Positions 30,576-40,441 of a stretch of 64,000 nt of DNA are shown here, piece by piece. The translations under genes and the position numbers were made by a program. The stretch spans positions 124,001 through 188,000 of the forward strand of contig CANQJL010000001.1 of the NCBI GenBank assembly GCA_947624245.1. Direction: 5' to 3'. Every line of letters starts with the position of its first letter. The stretch's first letter is position 1. Under the pieces are notes generated by a model that saw nothing but the letters and a program-made list of their open reading frames with translations, had not been told where the DNA came from and ran no database searches. Source of the DNA: an uncultured Acetatifactor sp. (GTDB taxonomy: Bacteria; Bacillota; Clostridia; Lachnospirales; Lachnospiraceae).

Positions 30576-30605
30576 GTACTGATATTGTTCTGCTGTTCAC
30601 ATAGA

Positions 30606-31901
30606 TTAATTTCCCATCAGCTCCGACAGAACTTCCTTCGCTTTCTCCAACTGATTATCCGGATGGTCTTCACTTCCGTAATATGCCTCGCTGTCAAACT
30701 CGCACACCACATCGGGCTCGATACCGGTGCCGTGAATATTGTTCCCGTTGGGCGTAAAGTAAGCGCTGATGGTCATCTTCACGGCAGATCCGTCACGGAA
30801 CGGAATGATCTGCTGCACAATGCCTTTTCCGAAGGTAGTAGTACCCACCAGTGTGCCAATTCCGTGATCTTTGATGGCACCGGCCATGATCTCCGACGCA
30901 CTGGCGGAATTGCCGTCCACCAGGACCACCAGCGGAACATCCAGCTCTCTCTTCCCGTCGCAGGTGTACTCGTCCCTGTGTCCGTTCTTATCCTCGGTGT
31001 ATACGATCATTCCCTCCGGCAGGATCATTCTGGCCATGTCCACCACAGCATCCAGCTTCCCCCCAGGATTGCCGCGCAGATCCAGGATCATTCCTTTCAT
31101 GCCGGAGCCCTTTGCCTCCGCAAGGGCCTCCGCGAACTGATCCACCGTCACATCGTCAAATTCCTGAATCTCAATATATGCTATGTCATTCTCCATCATG
31201 GTAAGCGTCACGGTAGGCGCCTCCACGCTGGCTCTGGTGATCGTGAACTCCAGAAGATCCTCCTCGTTGTCCCTGAGCACGGAGAGCGTCACATCGGTGC
31301 CCTCAGGCCCCTTGATCTTCGCCACTGCCTCGTCCAGAGACAGACCCAGCAGACTCTCGCCGTTCGCCTCATATACCAGATCGTCCGGTCTCAATCCGGA
31401 CGACTCTGCGGGTGCACCCGGTATCAGCCCTGTGACAATAGGAAGCTGCGTCTCACTGTCCAGAGCCATGTAAGCTCCGATTCCCTGATACAGCCCCTCC
31501 GTCTGTTCCATAAAACTGCTCAGCTCGTCTGCAGAATAGTACACCGTATAGGGATCGCCCAGAGAATCCAGCATTCCCCTGTAGATACCCTCTCGGATCT
31601 CCTCATCGCTCACCTCGTCCAGATAATAGTTCTGATCGATGGTCTTTTCCAGCATCTGCAGTTTGGACATCAACGTCTCATCTACCACGGAACCGCCGGA
31701 CACCACTGACCGGCTTGTCACGATCCGCTGCAGGCCGACGCTTAAATAGACCACGGCAACGATCAAAAGCGTTACGCCCAATCCGGTGAACAGACCGCCC
31801 AAAAACAGACCGACGCCGCTGCCCTTCTCAGCCTTGGGCGGCTTGGAGGGTGAGGGCTGTCCTTGAGAAACGTAATCAAAATATGCCTCGTTCTTGTCCA
31901 T
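30606..31901 (-). CDS. S41 family C-terminal processing peptidase
   Basis: PDZ domain; LVDGNSASASEIMAGAIKDHGIGTLVGTTTFGKGIVQQIIPF. Confidence 0.95.
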   Translation of the reverse strand: MDKNEAYFDYVSQGQPSPSKPPKAEKGSGVGLFLGGLFTGLGVTLLIVAVVYLSVGLQRIVTSRSVVSGGSVVDETLMSKLQMLEKTIDQNYYLDEVSDEEIREGIYRGMLDSLGDPYTVYYSADELSSFMEQTEGLYQGIGAYMALDSETQLPIVTGLIPGAPAESSGLRPDDLVYEANGESLLGLSLDEAVAKIKGPEGTDVTLSVLRDNEEDLLEFTITRASVEAPTVTLTMMENDIAYIEIQEFDDVTVDQFAEALAEAKGSGMKGMILDLRGNPGGKLDAVVDMARMILPEGMIVYTEDKNGHRDEYTCDGKRELDVPLVVLVDGNSASASEIMAGAIKDHGIGTLVGTTTFGKGIVQQIIPFRDGSAVKMTISAYFTPNGNNIHGTGIEPDVVCEFDSEAYYGSEDHPDNQLEKAKEVLSELMGN

Positions 31902-31952
31902 TTGACTCCTCTTTTCTGCACTGCCTTTATGCCGGGCAGAGCCGTCTGCCCG

Positions 31953-33197
31953 CTACTGCTTCAGATAATTCCACGGCGAGGTGTATTCGCCGTTCAGCCG
32001 CACGCCGAAATGGAGATGATTGCCCGTAGATCTTCCGGTCGTCCCCACTGCGGCAATGGTCTCGCCGCGGACCACGATGTCGCCTGTCTTGACATACAGC
32101 GCGGAAGCATGCATGTAAATCGTATACAGACTGTCTCCGTGATCTATCATCACATAATTCCCCATGGTCTGACTGTAATCGGCGGCCACCACCTTTCCGT
32201 CGTAGGCCGCAAAGATAGCCGTTCCGGCAGGCGCCGCCAGATCCACGCCGTTATGGAACTGCTCCACGCCCAAAATAGGGTGGATACGCCATCCGTATTC
32301 ATCAGTGACTCTGGTGTAGGTTGCCAGCGGAAATTTGAACATGCCGCCGTCATATGACAGGACCGTTCCGTTGCCGGCAAGTATTTTCTTCTTCTCTTCC
32401 GCTATGGCGGCCTCCAGAGATGCGATCAGTTCATTCTCGGCCGCTATCTCTGCCTCCAGCTCCTTTATGGCCTGCTCCTTATTTGTGATATCGGTCTCGT
32501 AGCTTATGATGTCCCGGGTCTTCTGATCGATCAGATCCTGCATACTCTGTTCTTCGGTCTCCGCGTTGGCCTTGGTCTGATCCAGGATCTCCTTCTCCAG
32601 CTCCAGCTGTTCCTTGCACAGCTCCACATATTCCCGTGTGTTCTTATAATCCTGCCACATCATATGCTCATAGGAGAGCACCTTCTCCACGTAATCCGCC
32701 TTGTTCAGAAAATCTCCGAATTCGTTGGCGGCAAGCAGCATATCCATTGCCTGAGAATTACCGGCCTCATATGTATATTTTATGTAACCGATCATGGATT
32801 CTTGCTGAGACGTCTCTCTTTCCAGCGCTTCGTCCAGCTCATTCTGCGTCCGAATCAGTTCCTCTTCCTTCTGCGCGATCTGCTGCTTCAGATCCTCTAT
32901 ATTCTGCTGAATCTCCGCCAGACTGCTGTCCAACTCCGCCACGTAATTTTTCAGATCGGTCCGCTTGGACTCCAGATCTTTTTTCAGCTTCTGCAGATCT
33001 GTGAGACCGCTCTGTAAATTTTCCTTTTCCTGTCTTGCCTGCTCTACCTGCGACTCCTTCTCCCGAATACTGTCGGAAGTGATGGAAGAAAGCGGCACGG
33101 CCGACACTCTGCGCATTCCCGATTCCGATAACAGCATAGCACAGACTGCCGCGGTAAGGACCATGTAAATTCTGGATTTTTTCTTCATTGCCATCAC
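31953..33197 (-). CDS. coiled-coil M23 peptidase (PcsB/EnvC-like murein hydrolase or activator)
   Basis: Long coiled coil plus EQFHNGVDLAAPAGTAIFAAYDGKVVAADYSQTMGNYVMIDHG...GRSTGNHLHFGVRLNG. Confidence 0.9.
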   Translation of the reverse strand: MMAMKKKSRIYMVLTAAVCAMLLSESGMRRVSAVPLSSITSDSIREKESQVEQARQEKENLQSGLTDLQKLKKDLESKRTDLKNYVAELDSSLAEIQQNIEDLKQQIAQKEEELIRTQNELDEALERETSQQESMIGYIKYTYEAGNSQAMDMLLAANEFGDFLNKADYVEKVLSYEHMMWQDYKNTREYVELCKEQLELEKEILDQTKANAETEEQSMQDLIDQKTRDIISYETDITNKEQAIKELEAEIAAENELIASLEAAIAEEKKKILAGNGTVLSYDGGMFKFPLATYTRVTDEYGWRIHPILGVEQFHNGVDLAAPAGTAIFAAYDGKVVAADYSQTMGNYVMIDHGDSLYTIYMHASALYVKTGDIVVRGETIAAVGTTGRSTGNHLHFGVRLNGEYTSPWNYLKQ

Positions 33198-33231
33198 CTA
33201 TACACGCAAGCGCTTGAAACACGTAAATGTC

Positions 33232-34176
33232 TTACACACGCAAGTGTTTTCTTACCGTCGTTACGCTTCCCAGAAATCCTATCCCTACGCCCACTAAAAT
33301 CGACACAGGTGTCAGAACATGGAATATCTCCTCCAACGGCAGGAAAGAAAAGAATCTGCTTAGGTTAGTGAACCTGCCGTTGATATACTCCAGGGCATAT
33401 TCATAGAGGCTGTAGATCAATCCCAGCGGAATGACCGCGCCAATCAGTCCGATGATCATGCCCTCCAGCACGAACGGAGCGCGCACGAAGAAGTCCGTGG
33501 CTCCGATATATTTCATAATGTTGATCTCCGCGGAACGGACGGAGATACCGATTGCCACCGTATTGCTGATCAGGAAAATGCTGACCGCCAGCAGAATCAC
33601 AATAATGCCTAACGATACATAGGCAATGAGCAGATTGGCTCCGCTCAAAGTATCGGCGGTCAGGGCGGAATACCGCACCACGCGCACTTCGGGAATGGAT
33701 TCCAGCCACGTCACCAGCGCGCTCTGCATGGAGACGTCATTGAGGTATACTTCATAGTTGTTCTCGCCTGCCAGAGGATTCTCGGGAAAGACATCTGCGT
33801 ATTCCTCGCCGTAGGGCTTGGAGAAATCCTTCCACGCCTGTTCGTCGCTGACAAACACTACCTTGGAGACCTCCGGCCGCTTTGCGATCATCTGTCCGAT
33901 CTCCTCCAGTCTTTCGTCCGTGGGAATCTGATCCGGTGTGTGGCTCTCACATTTGTCGCCTATGGGGCCTTCCTCGTAATGGAAAAATACGGTGAGTGCA
34001 ACACCCTCCTCCACGCGCATCACAATGCTCCTGAAATTGGCGACAAGGGAATAAAACACGCCGAACAGGAACAGGCAGGCGGATATGGTCGCTACGGAAG
34101 CAAGGGAATACCACTTATTGCGAAAGATATTGGCAAAGCCCTGTTTGATGGTATAGAGCAGTGTACTAATCTTCAT
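33232..34176 (-). CDS. ftsX: cell division protein FtsX
   Basis: TIKQGFANIFRNKWYSLASVATISACLFLFG...EINIMKYIGATDFFVRAPFVLEGMIIGLIGA. Confidence 0.95.
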   Translation of the reverse strand: MKISTLLYTIKQGFANIFRNKWYSLASVATISACLFLFGVFYSLVANFRSIVMRVEEGVALTVFFHYEEGPIGDKCESHTPDQIPTDERLEEIGQMIAKRPEVSKVVFVSDEQAWKDFSKPYGEEYADVFPENPLAGENNYEVYLNDVSMQSALVTWLESIPEVRVVRYSALTADTLSGANLLIAYVSLGIIVILLAVSIFLISNTVAIGISVRSAEINIMKYIGATDFFVRAPFVLEGMIIGLIGAVIPLGLIYSLYEYALEYINGRFTNLSRFFSFLPLEEIFHVLTPVSILVGVGIGFLGSVTTVRKHLRV

Positions 34177-34909
34177 CGATGTATTCGCCTCCCTCCTCGT
34201 CGCTGACTATGACGCCTTTCTTCATGGTGACAACACGCTTGTGCATAGCGTTGACGATTTCTCTGCTGTGGGTCACCACTACCACCGTGGTGCCGCTCTC
34301 GTTGATCTCCTCCAGCAGGCGCATGATCTCCCAGGAGGTCTTGGGATCCAAGTTGCCCGTGGGCTCATCGGCCAGCAGGATCGCCGGATTGTTGATCAGC
34401 GCTCTCGCAAGAGCTACGCGCTGCTGCTCGCCGCCCGAAAGCTGATTTGTCTTGGCCTTGTATTTGCCTGCAAGTCCCACCGTAGCCAATATGGTGGGAA
34501 CGTTTCTCCTGATCTCGGCGTTGGGAGTCTCCACGATCCTCTGGGCGAACGCCACGTTCTCATAGACGTTTCTGTTGTTAAGCAGTCTGAAATCCTGAAA
34601 GACGACGCCGATATTACGGCGGAATTTCGGAACCTGCTTGCGCTTCAGCCTTGCCAGATCATGTCCCATAACATAAACACTGCCGCTGGTAGCAGTGAGC
34701 TCCCGCAGCAGAAGTTTTATCAATGTGGATTTGCCGGAACCGGTCTCTCCCACAATAAATACAAATTCGCCTCTCCCTATGCTGAGCGAAATATTATTCA
34801 AGGCCGGAGAGCCTGTAGAGTAAGCCTTACTCACATTATCGAGAAAAATCACTCCGTTCTCCTCGATAAGCTGCTCCCGCTTTTTTCTCAGCTGTTCCTT
34901 GTTTGCCAT
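34166..34909 (-). CDS. ftsE: cell division ATP-binding protein FtsE
   Basis: GETGSGKSTLIKLLLRE, LSGGEQQRVALARALINNPAILLADEPTGNLD; GGAGG before MANKEQLRKK start. Confidence 0.95.
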   Translation of the reverse strand: MANKEQLRKKREQLIEENGVIFLDNVSKAYSTGSPALNNISLSIGRGEFVFIVGETGSGKSTLIKLLLRELTATSGSVYVMGHDLARLKRKQVPKFRRNIGVVFQDFRLLNNRNVYENVAFAQRIVETPNAEIRRNVPTILATVGLAGKYKAKTNQLSGGEQQRVALARALINNPAILLADEPTGNLDPKTSWEIMRLLEEINESGTTVVVVTHSREIVNAMHKRVVTMKKGVIVSDEEGGEYIDED

Positions 34910-34925
34910 TGGTCTTCCTCCAAAA

Positions 34926-36011
34926 CTAGTAATCTACGCTCTCCATATACTTCATATACTTGACCACCATCAGCGCGATCTTGAAGGTAATGGCATCTTC
35001 AAAGACGCGCAGATCCAGTCCCGTGCTCTTCTGAAGCTTATCCAGACGATACACAAGCGTGTTCCTATGTATGAACAGCTGTCTCGACGTCTCCGAGACG
35101 TTCAGGCTGTTCTCGAAGAACTTGTATATGGTCGTGAAGGTCTCCTCATCAAAATTGTCAGGGCTTTTCCCGCCGAAAATCTCCTTGATGAACATTTTGC
35201 AGAGCGGAATGGGAAGCTGATAGATCAGACGCCCTATGCCGAGTTCACTGTAAGCCACGATGTCCCGCTCGTCAAAAAAGATCTTTCCCACGTCCAGCGC
35301 CATTTTGGCCTCTTTGTAAGAGCGGCTGACCTCTTTGAGCTCCCTGACCACCGTACCGTATGCGATACGCATATCCTGAATGCCCTCTTTCTCCAGAAAA
35401 TGCTCCAGAGATTTCGCCAGGCGTTCGATCTCCTTTGCGGCGTCCGCCTCGGACAGCTCCCGCACAACGATCACGTTGTTCTCGTCCACCGCCGTCACAA
35501 AGTCCTTGCCGTTGCTTCCAAGATACGTTCTTGCAAGCTCTAAGACATTATTGTCCTTGCCGCTTCCGGTCTCCACTATCATCACTACCCGAGGCACGTC
35601 GGCCTGAATATGCAGCTTCTTGGAACGGCTGTAAATATCCACCAGCAGCAGATTGTCGAGCAGAAGATTCTTGATAAAGTTATCCTTGTCAAAACGCTCC
35701 TTGTATGCCACCAGCAGACTCTGTATCTGAAATGCGGCGATCTTCCCGACCATATACGCGTCTTCGCCGGTTCCGCCCGCTACGAGAATATACTCCAGCT
35801 GCTGCTCGTCAAATATCTTAAAATACTGGTAGCCCTGTATTTCCTGAGAATCCGCGGGGGATAACGCAAAATCCGCAGAGGTCTTTGCATCGTGCTTCAT
35901 TTCGGCGGTAGAGGCCACCTCTTTTCCGTCGGCATCCATGACGCAAAGGTCCACTCTGGTAATACTCTTCAGGCCGTCGATGGTATTTTGTAAAATCTGA
36001 TTAGATATCAT
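34926..36011 (-). CDS. PucR/CdaR-family (sugar diacid) transcriptional regulator
   Basis: MISNQILQNTIDGLKSITRVDLCVMDADGKEVAST...FFENSLNVSETSRQLFIHRNTLVYRLDKLQKSTGLDLRVFEDAITFKIALMV. Confidence 0.9.
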   Translation of the reverse strand: MISNQILQNTIDGLKSITRVDLCVMDADGKEVASTAEMKHDAKTSADFALSPADSQEIQGYQYFKIFDEQQLEYILVAGGTGEDAYMVGKIAAFQIQSLLVAYKERFDKDNFIKNLLLDNLLLVDIYSRSKKLHIQADVPRVVMIVETGSGKDNNVLELARTYLGSNGKDFVTAVDENNVIVVRELSEADAAKEIERLAKSLEHFLEKEGIQDMRIAYGTVVRELKEVSRSYKEAKMALDVGKIFFDERDIVAYSELGIGRLIYQLPIPLCKMFIKEIFGGKSPDNFDEETFTTIYKFFENSLNVSETSRQLFIHRNTLVYRLDKLQKSTGLDLRVFEDAITFKIALMVVKYMKYMESVDY

Positions 36012-36141
36012 AAAATCCCGCTCCTTTGACCGTTTCAAACACGGCAACCGTACATTAGCGCTGTGAAATATACACACAGCATAATACAAATGTACAAAAA
36101 ATACGGTGAAAAAGCAATAGGATTTTATAAATTTTTCACAT

Positions 36142-36177
36142 AAAAAACTGCCTGATGTTCTTCCCTCAGGCAGTTTT
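36142..36177 (-). terminator. intrinsic terminator after yjfB-like gene
   Basis: AAAACTGCCTGA..TCAGGCAGTTTT. Confidence 0.75.
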
Positions 36178-36196
36178 AGCAGTCAATTATCAAACA

Positions 36197-36388
36197 TCAG
36201 ACATACAGGTCCAGATTGGAACCCACAGCGGGATTTACGCTGCGCTCCATCGCCGCGGAATCGATCATCTCGATGAGACCGGCTCCCAACGCCTCGTTCG
36301 TATCCAGCGCCTTGCTCAACACGGCGGTTCCTACTTGAGACTGCAGGGAAACATTTGACAATGCCATTGAAACACCTGCGATATCCAT
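36197..36388 (-). CDS. YjfB family putative motility protein
   Basis: MDIAGVSMALSNVSLQSQVGTAVLSKALDTNEALGAGLIEMIDS...NPAVGSNLDLYV. Confidence 0.85.
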   Translation of the reverse strand: MDIAGVSMALSNVSLQSQVGTAVLSKALDTNEALGAGLIEMIDSAAMERSVNPAVGSNLDLYV

Positions 36389-36486
36389 TTGTCATTCCCC
36401 CTTTGTGCAGTACTTGAATCATCTTTATAGTAACACAAGTCACTGCGTTTTTCCATACTTTTCCGCAAAATATATATTTTTAACAA

Positions 36487-37341
36487 TTATCTGATATTGC
36501 GAATAGAGTGTTCCGTAATCTCGATTTTCCCTTCCTTCAAAAGTCTTCCCACGGCGCGCTTGAACTCACTCTTGCTCATACCGGTCTCATGCTTGATCAC
36601 CTCCGGCGCCGCCTTATCATTAAAGGGAAGAGAGCCTTCATAGCTGTCCAGCAGGCGGAGAATCGCCTCGGCGTCCGCACTCATCTGCAGGTACGCCTTG
36701 TCACGGATACTCAGGGAAAGCCTGCCGTCCTCCAGCACCTTTACCACTCGGGCATTCACGTCTTCTCCCAATTCCGCCCTGCCGTAGAGCTCCTTGGCGG
36801 GGATCAGCGCGGAATAAATGTTATCCACCGCCACAAAGGCTCCGAAATTGTCGCTGATCTCATAGACACGCCCGGTCACTTTATCCCCTGCCTGATAGGG
36901 GCTGTCGCTGCGCAGGTTCTTGTATACGTTCATCGTCGCGCAGAGACGGTCGCTCTTGTCGATATAAAGGGACACTAGCACTTTTTTGCCCTGCTCCACC
37001 TTGCCGCGCTGCTCCTTGAATGGCAGCAGAAGATCCTTCTCCAGGCCCCAGTCCAGAAACGCGCCGATCTTTCCCACCTGAACAACGGTCAGCTCCGCCA
37101 CCTGTCCCAACGTAAGCCCCGGCTCTCTGACCGTGGAGATCAGCCTGTCTTCGGAATCGCGGTAGACGAACACGGAAAGCCTGTCGCCTATCTCCTTGCC
37201 CTTCGGAACCTGCCGGAGCGGCAGCAGAATGCGGTCCTGCTCCTGTTCCCGGCTCGGCGCCAGATACACCCCGAATTCCACTTTCTTTACGATTTCCAGT
37301 TCCTGTATCTCTCCCAGACGTATTTTCGACATCTCCGTCAC
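36487..37341 (-). CDS. CvfB-like S1 RNA-binding protein
   Basis: S1-like repeats with C-terminal winged helix (MSKSEFKRAVGRLLKEGKIEITEHSIRNI). Confidence 0.88.
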   Translation of the reverse strand: MTEMSKIRLGEIQELEIVKKVEFGVYLAPSREQEQDRILLPLRQVPKGKEIGDRLSVFVYRDSEDRLISTVREPGLTLGQVAELTVVQVGKIGAFLDWGLEKDLLLPFKEQRGKVEQGKKVLVSLYIDKSDRLCATMNVYKNLRSDSPYQAGDKVTGRVYEISDNFGAFVAVDNIYSALIPAKELYGRAELGEDVNARVVKVLEDGRLSLSIRDKAYLQMSADAEAILRLLDSYEGSLPFNDKAAPEVIKHETGMSKSEFKRAVGRLLKEGKIEITEHSIRNIR

Positions 37342-37353
37342 ATGGTTCCTTTC

Positions 37354-38055
37354 TTAAGAAAACTCCGCAATCATATAAGGCTGACCCGCTTCGTCCGTCA
37401 GGGATACCACGGTCTTCCCCTCCGCCTCCGCCACATACGGCTTTAAGACATCGTTCAGAAATGCCTGCTTCTTATACTCCGCGCGCAGCTGTCCCACCGC
37501 CTGACCGTCCGGCAGAAGATCCATGGCCATATCCACAAATTTCTGATTGTTCACATGATGATTCGTATCGAGATGATGACTGTTCACCACAATGGGCTCC
37601 CGGAAGGTCCCTCCCTGGGGGACGGCGATCTTGCGGGGGGCATAGTCCATCTCCAGCCTGCTGCCCATGCCGTAGCCTTCCACCATCTCCTGCGTCACCT
37701 GACTGGGCCTTGCGGTCTCTGTGTTCAATAGGCTCCACAGAGAATTGGCCTTTGCAAGGTATCTCCCCTCCGCATCGGTCATCCAGAAATTTCGGTAGCC
37801 CAGAAACCCTTTCATATCGTAGGGCTGTGTGCCGACGGTCACCTTCTCCCCCAGAAGAGGATAGCGCTCTGCCACGATCTGCCAGGAGGAAAGCACCCAT
37901 ACCAGCTTTCTGTCCCGCAGATATTCTATGCCGAGGCCCGCATCTTCCGAGTGAAAGGTGGAACAGTCCTGAAAATAATTGATCAGGGCGGACAGGGTGA
38001 GCCTGCCGTTTTGATCCGTCTCGCTGTATCTGATTCTGCTCTCAAATGTATACAT
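37354..38055 (-). CDS. acyl-ACP thioesterase
   Basis: YTFESRIRYSETDQNGRLTLSALINYFQDCSTFHSEDAG...VVNSHHLDTNHHVNNQKFVDMA. Confidence 0.9.
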   Translation of the reverse strand: MYTFESRIRYSETDQNGRLTLSALINYFQDCSTFHSEDAGLGIEYLRDRKLVWVLSSWQIVAERYPLLGEKVTVGTQPYDMKGFLGYRNFWMTDAEGRYLAKANSLWSLLNTETARPSQVTQEMVEGYGMGSRLEMDYAPRKIAVPQGGTFREPIVVNSHHLDTNHHVNNQKFVDMAMDLLPDGQAVGQLRAEYKKQAFLNDVLKPYVAEAEGKTVVSLTDEAGQPYMIAEFS

Positions 38056-38076
38056 GACTTCTGCCTTCCTTCCGTC

Positions 38077-39234
38077 TCACGCAAACAACTGAATGACGAT
38101 CCTTGCGCACCAGTAGAGAAGGAACAGGATCATGCCGAGATTGAGGATCACCGTGCTGAACCGTTTCCCCTTGGGAATCTGAATCTCACCCCTGTCGAAC
38201 CGGAACCGCCTTTTCGCCGCAAAGACGATGAACAGCACTATACCGGCGATAACTGCGCAGAATATGCAGCCCAGCAGTGCAAAAAACACCAAGAATCCGA
38301 TCCAGTGATCCTCGAAGAATCCCCAGATGAGCTGACTCGCCTCATTCATTCTTTCCGGAAGCAGTTCCAGATACAGTTCATATCGTTTCATATATTCATC
38401 AATGTCGATCAGCTTCATCGCGCAGGGCAAAATCACGCTGCCGATAAAGTTAATGATCATATGAATGGCGATTGTTATCTTCAGCTTTCCCGTCTTTGCA
38501 TAGAGGAAAGCGAGGAACACACCCAGCGGAAAGGTAAATATGAACTGATTGAAATTGCCGTGGAATAGTCCGAACATCAGACCGGAGAGCAGAACCGCAA
38601 CGCCCTGTCCGTATTGCACCGTCCGCTCCACGATGAGCTTGCGGAAGACATATTCCTCATAGACGGGGGCAATGCAGACGGCGATCACGAACATGAGAAG
38701 GATATTACTGCCGGAGATCAGGTCCAGCATCTCGTTGTTCACCCCGTCTCCGCCCCCGAATACAAGCATCTTTACCACGCTGATGAAAATTGTGATAATC
38801 ATCCCCGCAAAGTTCGCCGCAATGCCGATGGCATAGCTCATGAGAAACGACAGCGCAAAGTGTCCGGCTTTCATATGATGCTGCTCCACCTTTACGGCGG
38901 GAATCCTCTTTACCAGAAGGATCAGAATGGGCAGCCCCGCCAGATACATGATCGCTCCGTTCAATATCAGAGCGATATCGGCGTTCTCCAGCCACTCGGG
39001 CTTTATCCTTTTCCCCGCAAAGGACACGATCATTCCCAGGACGAAAATAATGACCGAGCCGATAAAGAACATCAGACCAAGCTTTGAAAAATGCTTTCTC
39101 GCGGTCCTGACAATGTCCTGCCCCTCCTGCAGATCGCCCGGTACGCCGTTTTGCATACCGTTCTGTATACCGTTATTTCCTTCCGGCGTGATTCCTTCCA
39201 TAAACGTACCTCTTGTCTTTCTTATGAATATCAT
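38077..39234 (-). CDS. CPBP family intramembrane metalloprotease
   Basis: PVYEEYVFRKLIVERTV, GLMFGLFHGNFNQFIFTFPLGVFLAFLY, ITIAIHMIINFIG. Confidence 0.92.
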   Translation of the reverse strand: MIFIRKTRGTFMEGITPEGNNGIQNGMQNGVPGDLQEGQDIVRTARKHFSKLGLMFFIGSVIIFVLGMIVSFAGKRIKPEWLENADIALILNGAIMYLAGLPILILLVKRIPAVKVEQHHMKAGHFALSFLMSYAIGIAANFAGMIITIFISVVKMLVFGGGDGVNNEMLDLISGSNILLMFVIAVCIAPVYEEYVFRKLIVERTVQYGQGVAVLLSGLMFGLFHGNFNQFIFTFPLGVFLAFLYAKTGKLKITIAIHMIINFIGSVILPCAMKLIDIDEYMKRYELYLELLPERMNEASQLIWGFFEDHWIGFLVFFALLGCIFCAVIAGIVLFIVFAAKRRFRFDRGEIQIPKGKRFSTVILNLGMILFLLYWCARIVIQLFA

Positions 39235-39324
39235 AATGTTTGAAGATTACCGTGCTGCGGATACCGTCTCTTGTATCGGATACAGCAAGCCCCCCCAAAC
39301 ACGTGTCTGGAGGGGCACCGAAGC

Positions 39325-39395
39325 AGGGCTACAAGGATTCGAACCTTGAAATGACGGAGTCAGAGTCCGTTGCCTTACCGTTTGGCGATAGCCCT
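39325..39395 (-). tRNA. tRNA-Gln(CTG)
   Basis: Minus strand AGGGCTATCGCCAAACGGTAAGGCAACGGACTCTGACTCCGTCATTTCAAGGTTCGAATCCTTGTAGCCCT; anticodon loop CTCTGAC. Confidence 0.93.
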
Positions 39396-39520
39396 ATTTA
39401 TGTTACCTGATGTATTATACATGAAGTATTTCCACTTTGCAATACCCAATTCAGATTTTCTTTGAAAACAGCGGAAAAAGTGCTATAATTTATGCATGAT
39501 TCAAGAAAGGAAACAGGCGT

Positions 39521-40441
39521 ATGAATACGGAGTCGGAACAGATCGTCACAGAAGTGGGAAAAGTGATAAAGGGCAAGGACGAAGTCATTCGCAAGGTTCT
39601 GGCGGCAGTGCTTGCCGGCGGGCATGTTCTTCTGGAGGACATTCCCGGCGTAGGCAAGACCACGCTGGCCATGGCGCTGGGCCGGGCAATGGAGCTGGAG
39701 TATAAGAGAATGCAGTTCACGCCGGACGTGCTGCCCAGCGATATTGTAGGCTTTACCATGTACAACAGCGCCACCCGCGAATTCGAGTATAAAAAGGGAG
39801 CCGTGTTCTGCAACCTGTTTTTGGCGGACGAGCTGAACCGCACCTCCTCCAAGACGCAGTCGGCACTGCTGGAGGTCATGGAGGAGGCAAAGGTCACGGT
39901 GGACGGCGTGTCCTACCCTCTGCCAAGCCCCTTTACCGTGATCGCCACCGAGAACCCTTTCGGCTCCTCCGGAACGCAGCTTTTGCCGGAATCGCAGCTG
40001 GACCGCTTTCTGATCTGCCTGAGCGTGGGCTATCCCTCGCGCCATGCGGAGTTAGAGATTCTAAAGAACAGCGCGGGAGAGGGTCTGGAGCAGGTGCAGC
40101 GCGTGATTACCGCAGAGCGCTTAATGCAGCTGCGGCAGAAGACGGAAGCTCTCCATGTGGAAAATAATATTTACGAGTATGTGGTGCGCCTCACCGAGGA
40201 GACCCGGCAGAATCCCGACATCGCGCTGGGCGTAAGTCCCCGTGGCGGCATCGCGCTTCTAAAGATGGCAAAGGCCATGGCGTTCCTGCGGGGCGGCGAA
40301 TATGTGATTCCCGAGGACGTGCTGTCCGTGATCGACGACGTGTGGCGGCACCGCATTCATCTGAATCCCAGAGTGCGCGCCGAGGGCACCGATGTGTCAG
40401 ATGTCATTCGGGATATCACGGAAAGGATACACGCAGTCTGA
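39521..40441 (+). CDS. MoxR family AAA ATPase
   Basis: LEDIPGVGKTTLAMALGRAMELEYKRMQFTPDVLPSDIVGF...LFLADELNRTSSKTQSALLEVMEE. Confidence 0.95.
   Translation: MNTESEQIVTEVGKVIKGKDEVIRKVLAAVLAGGHVLLEDIPGVGKTTLAMALGRAMELEYKRMQFTPDVLPSDIVGFTMYNSATREFEYKKGAVFCNLFLADELNRTSSKTQSALLEVMEEAKVTVDGVSYPLPSPFTVIATENPFGSSGTQLLPESQLDRFLICLSVGYPSRHAELEILKNSAGEGLEQVQRVITAERLMQLRQKTEALHVENNIYEYVVRLTEETRQNPDIALGVSPRGGIALLKMAKAMAFLRGGEYVIPEDVLSVIDDVWRHRIHLNPRVRAEGTDVSDVIRDITERIHAV

Noticed and set aside
39280-39320. CCCC..CCAGACACGTGTTTGG..GGGG stem immediately after tRNA-Gln
   Set aside because: Could be a tRNA terminator, but there is no U-tract on the minus strand, so not listed as a feature.
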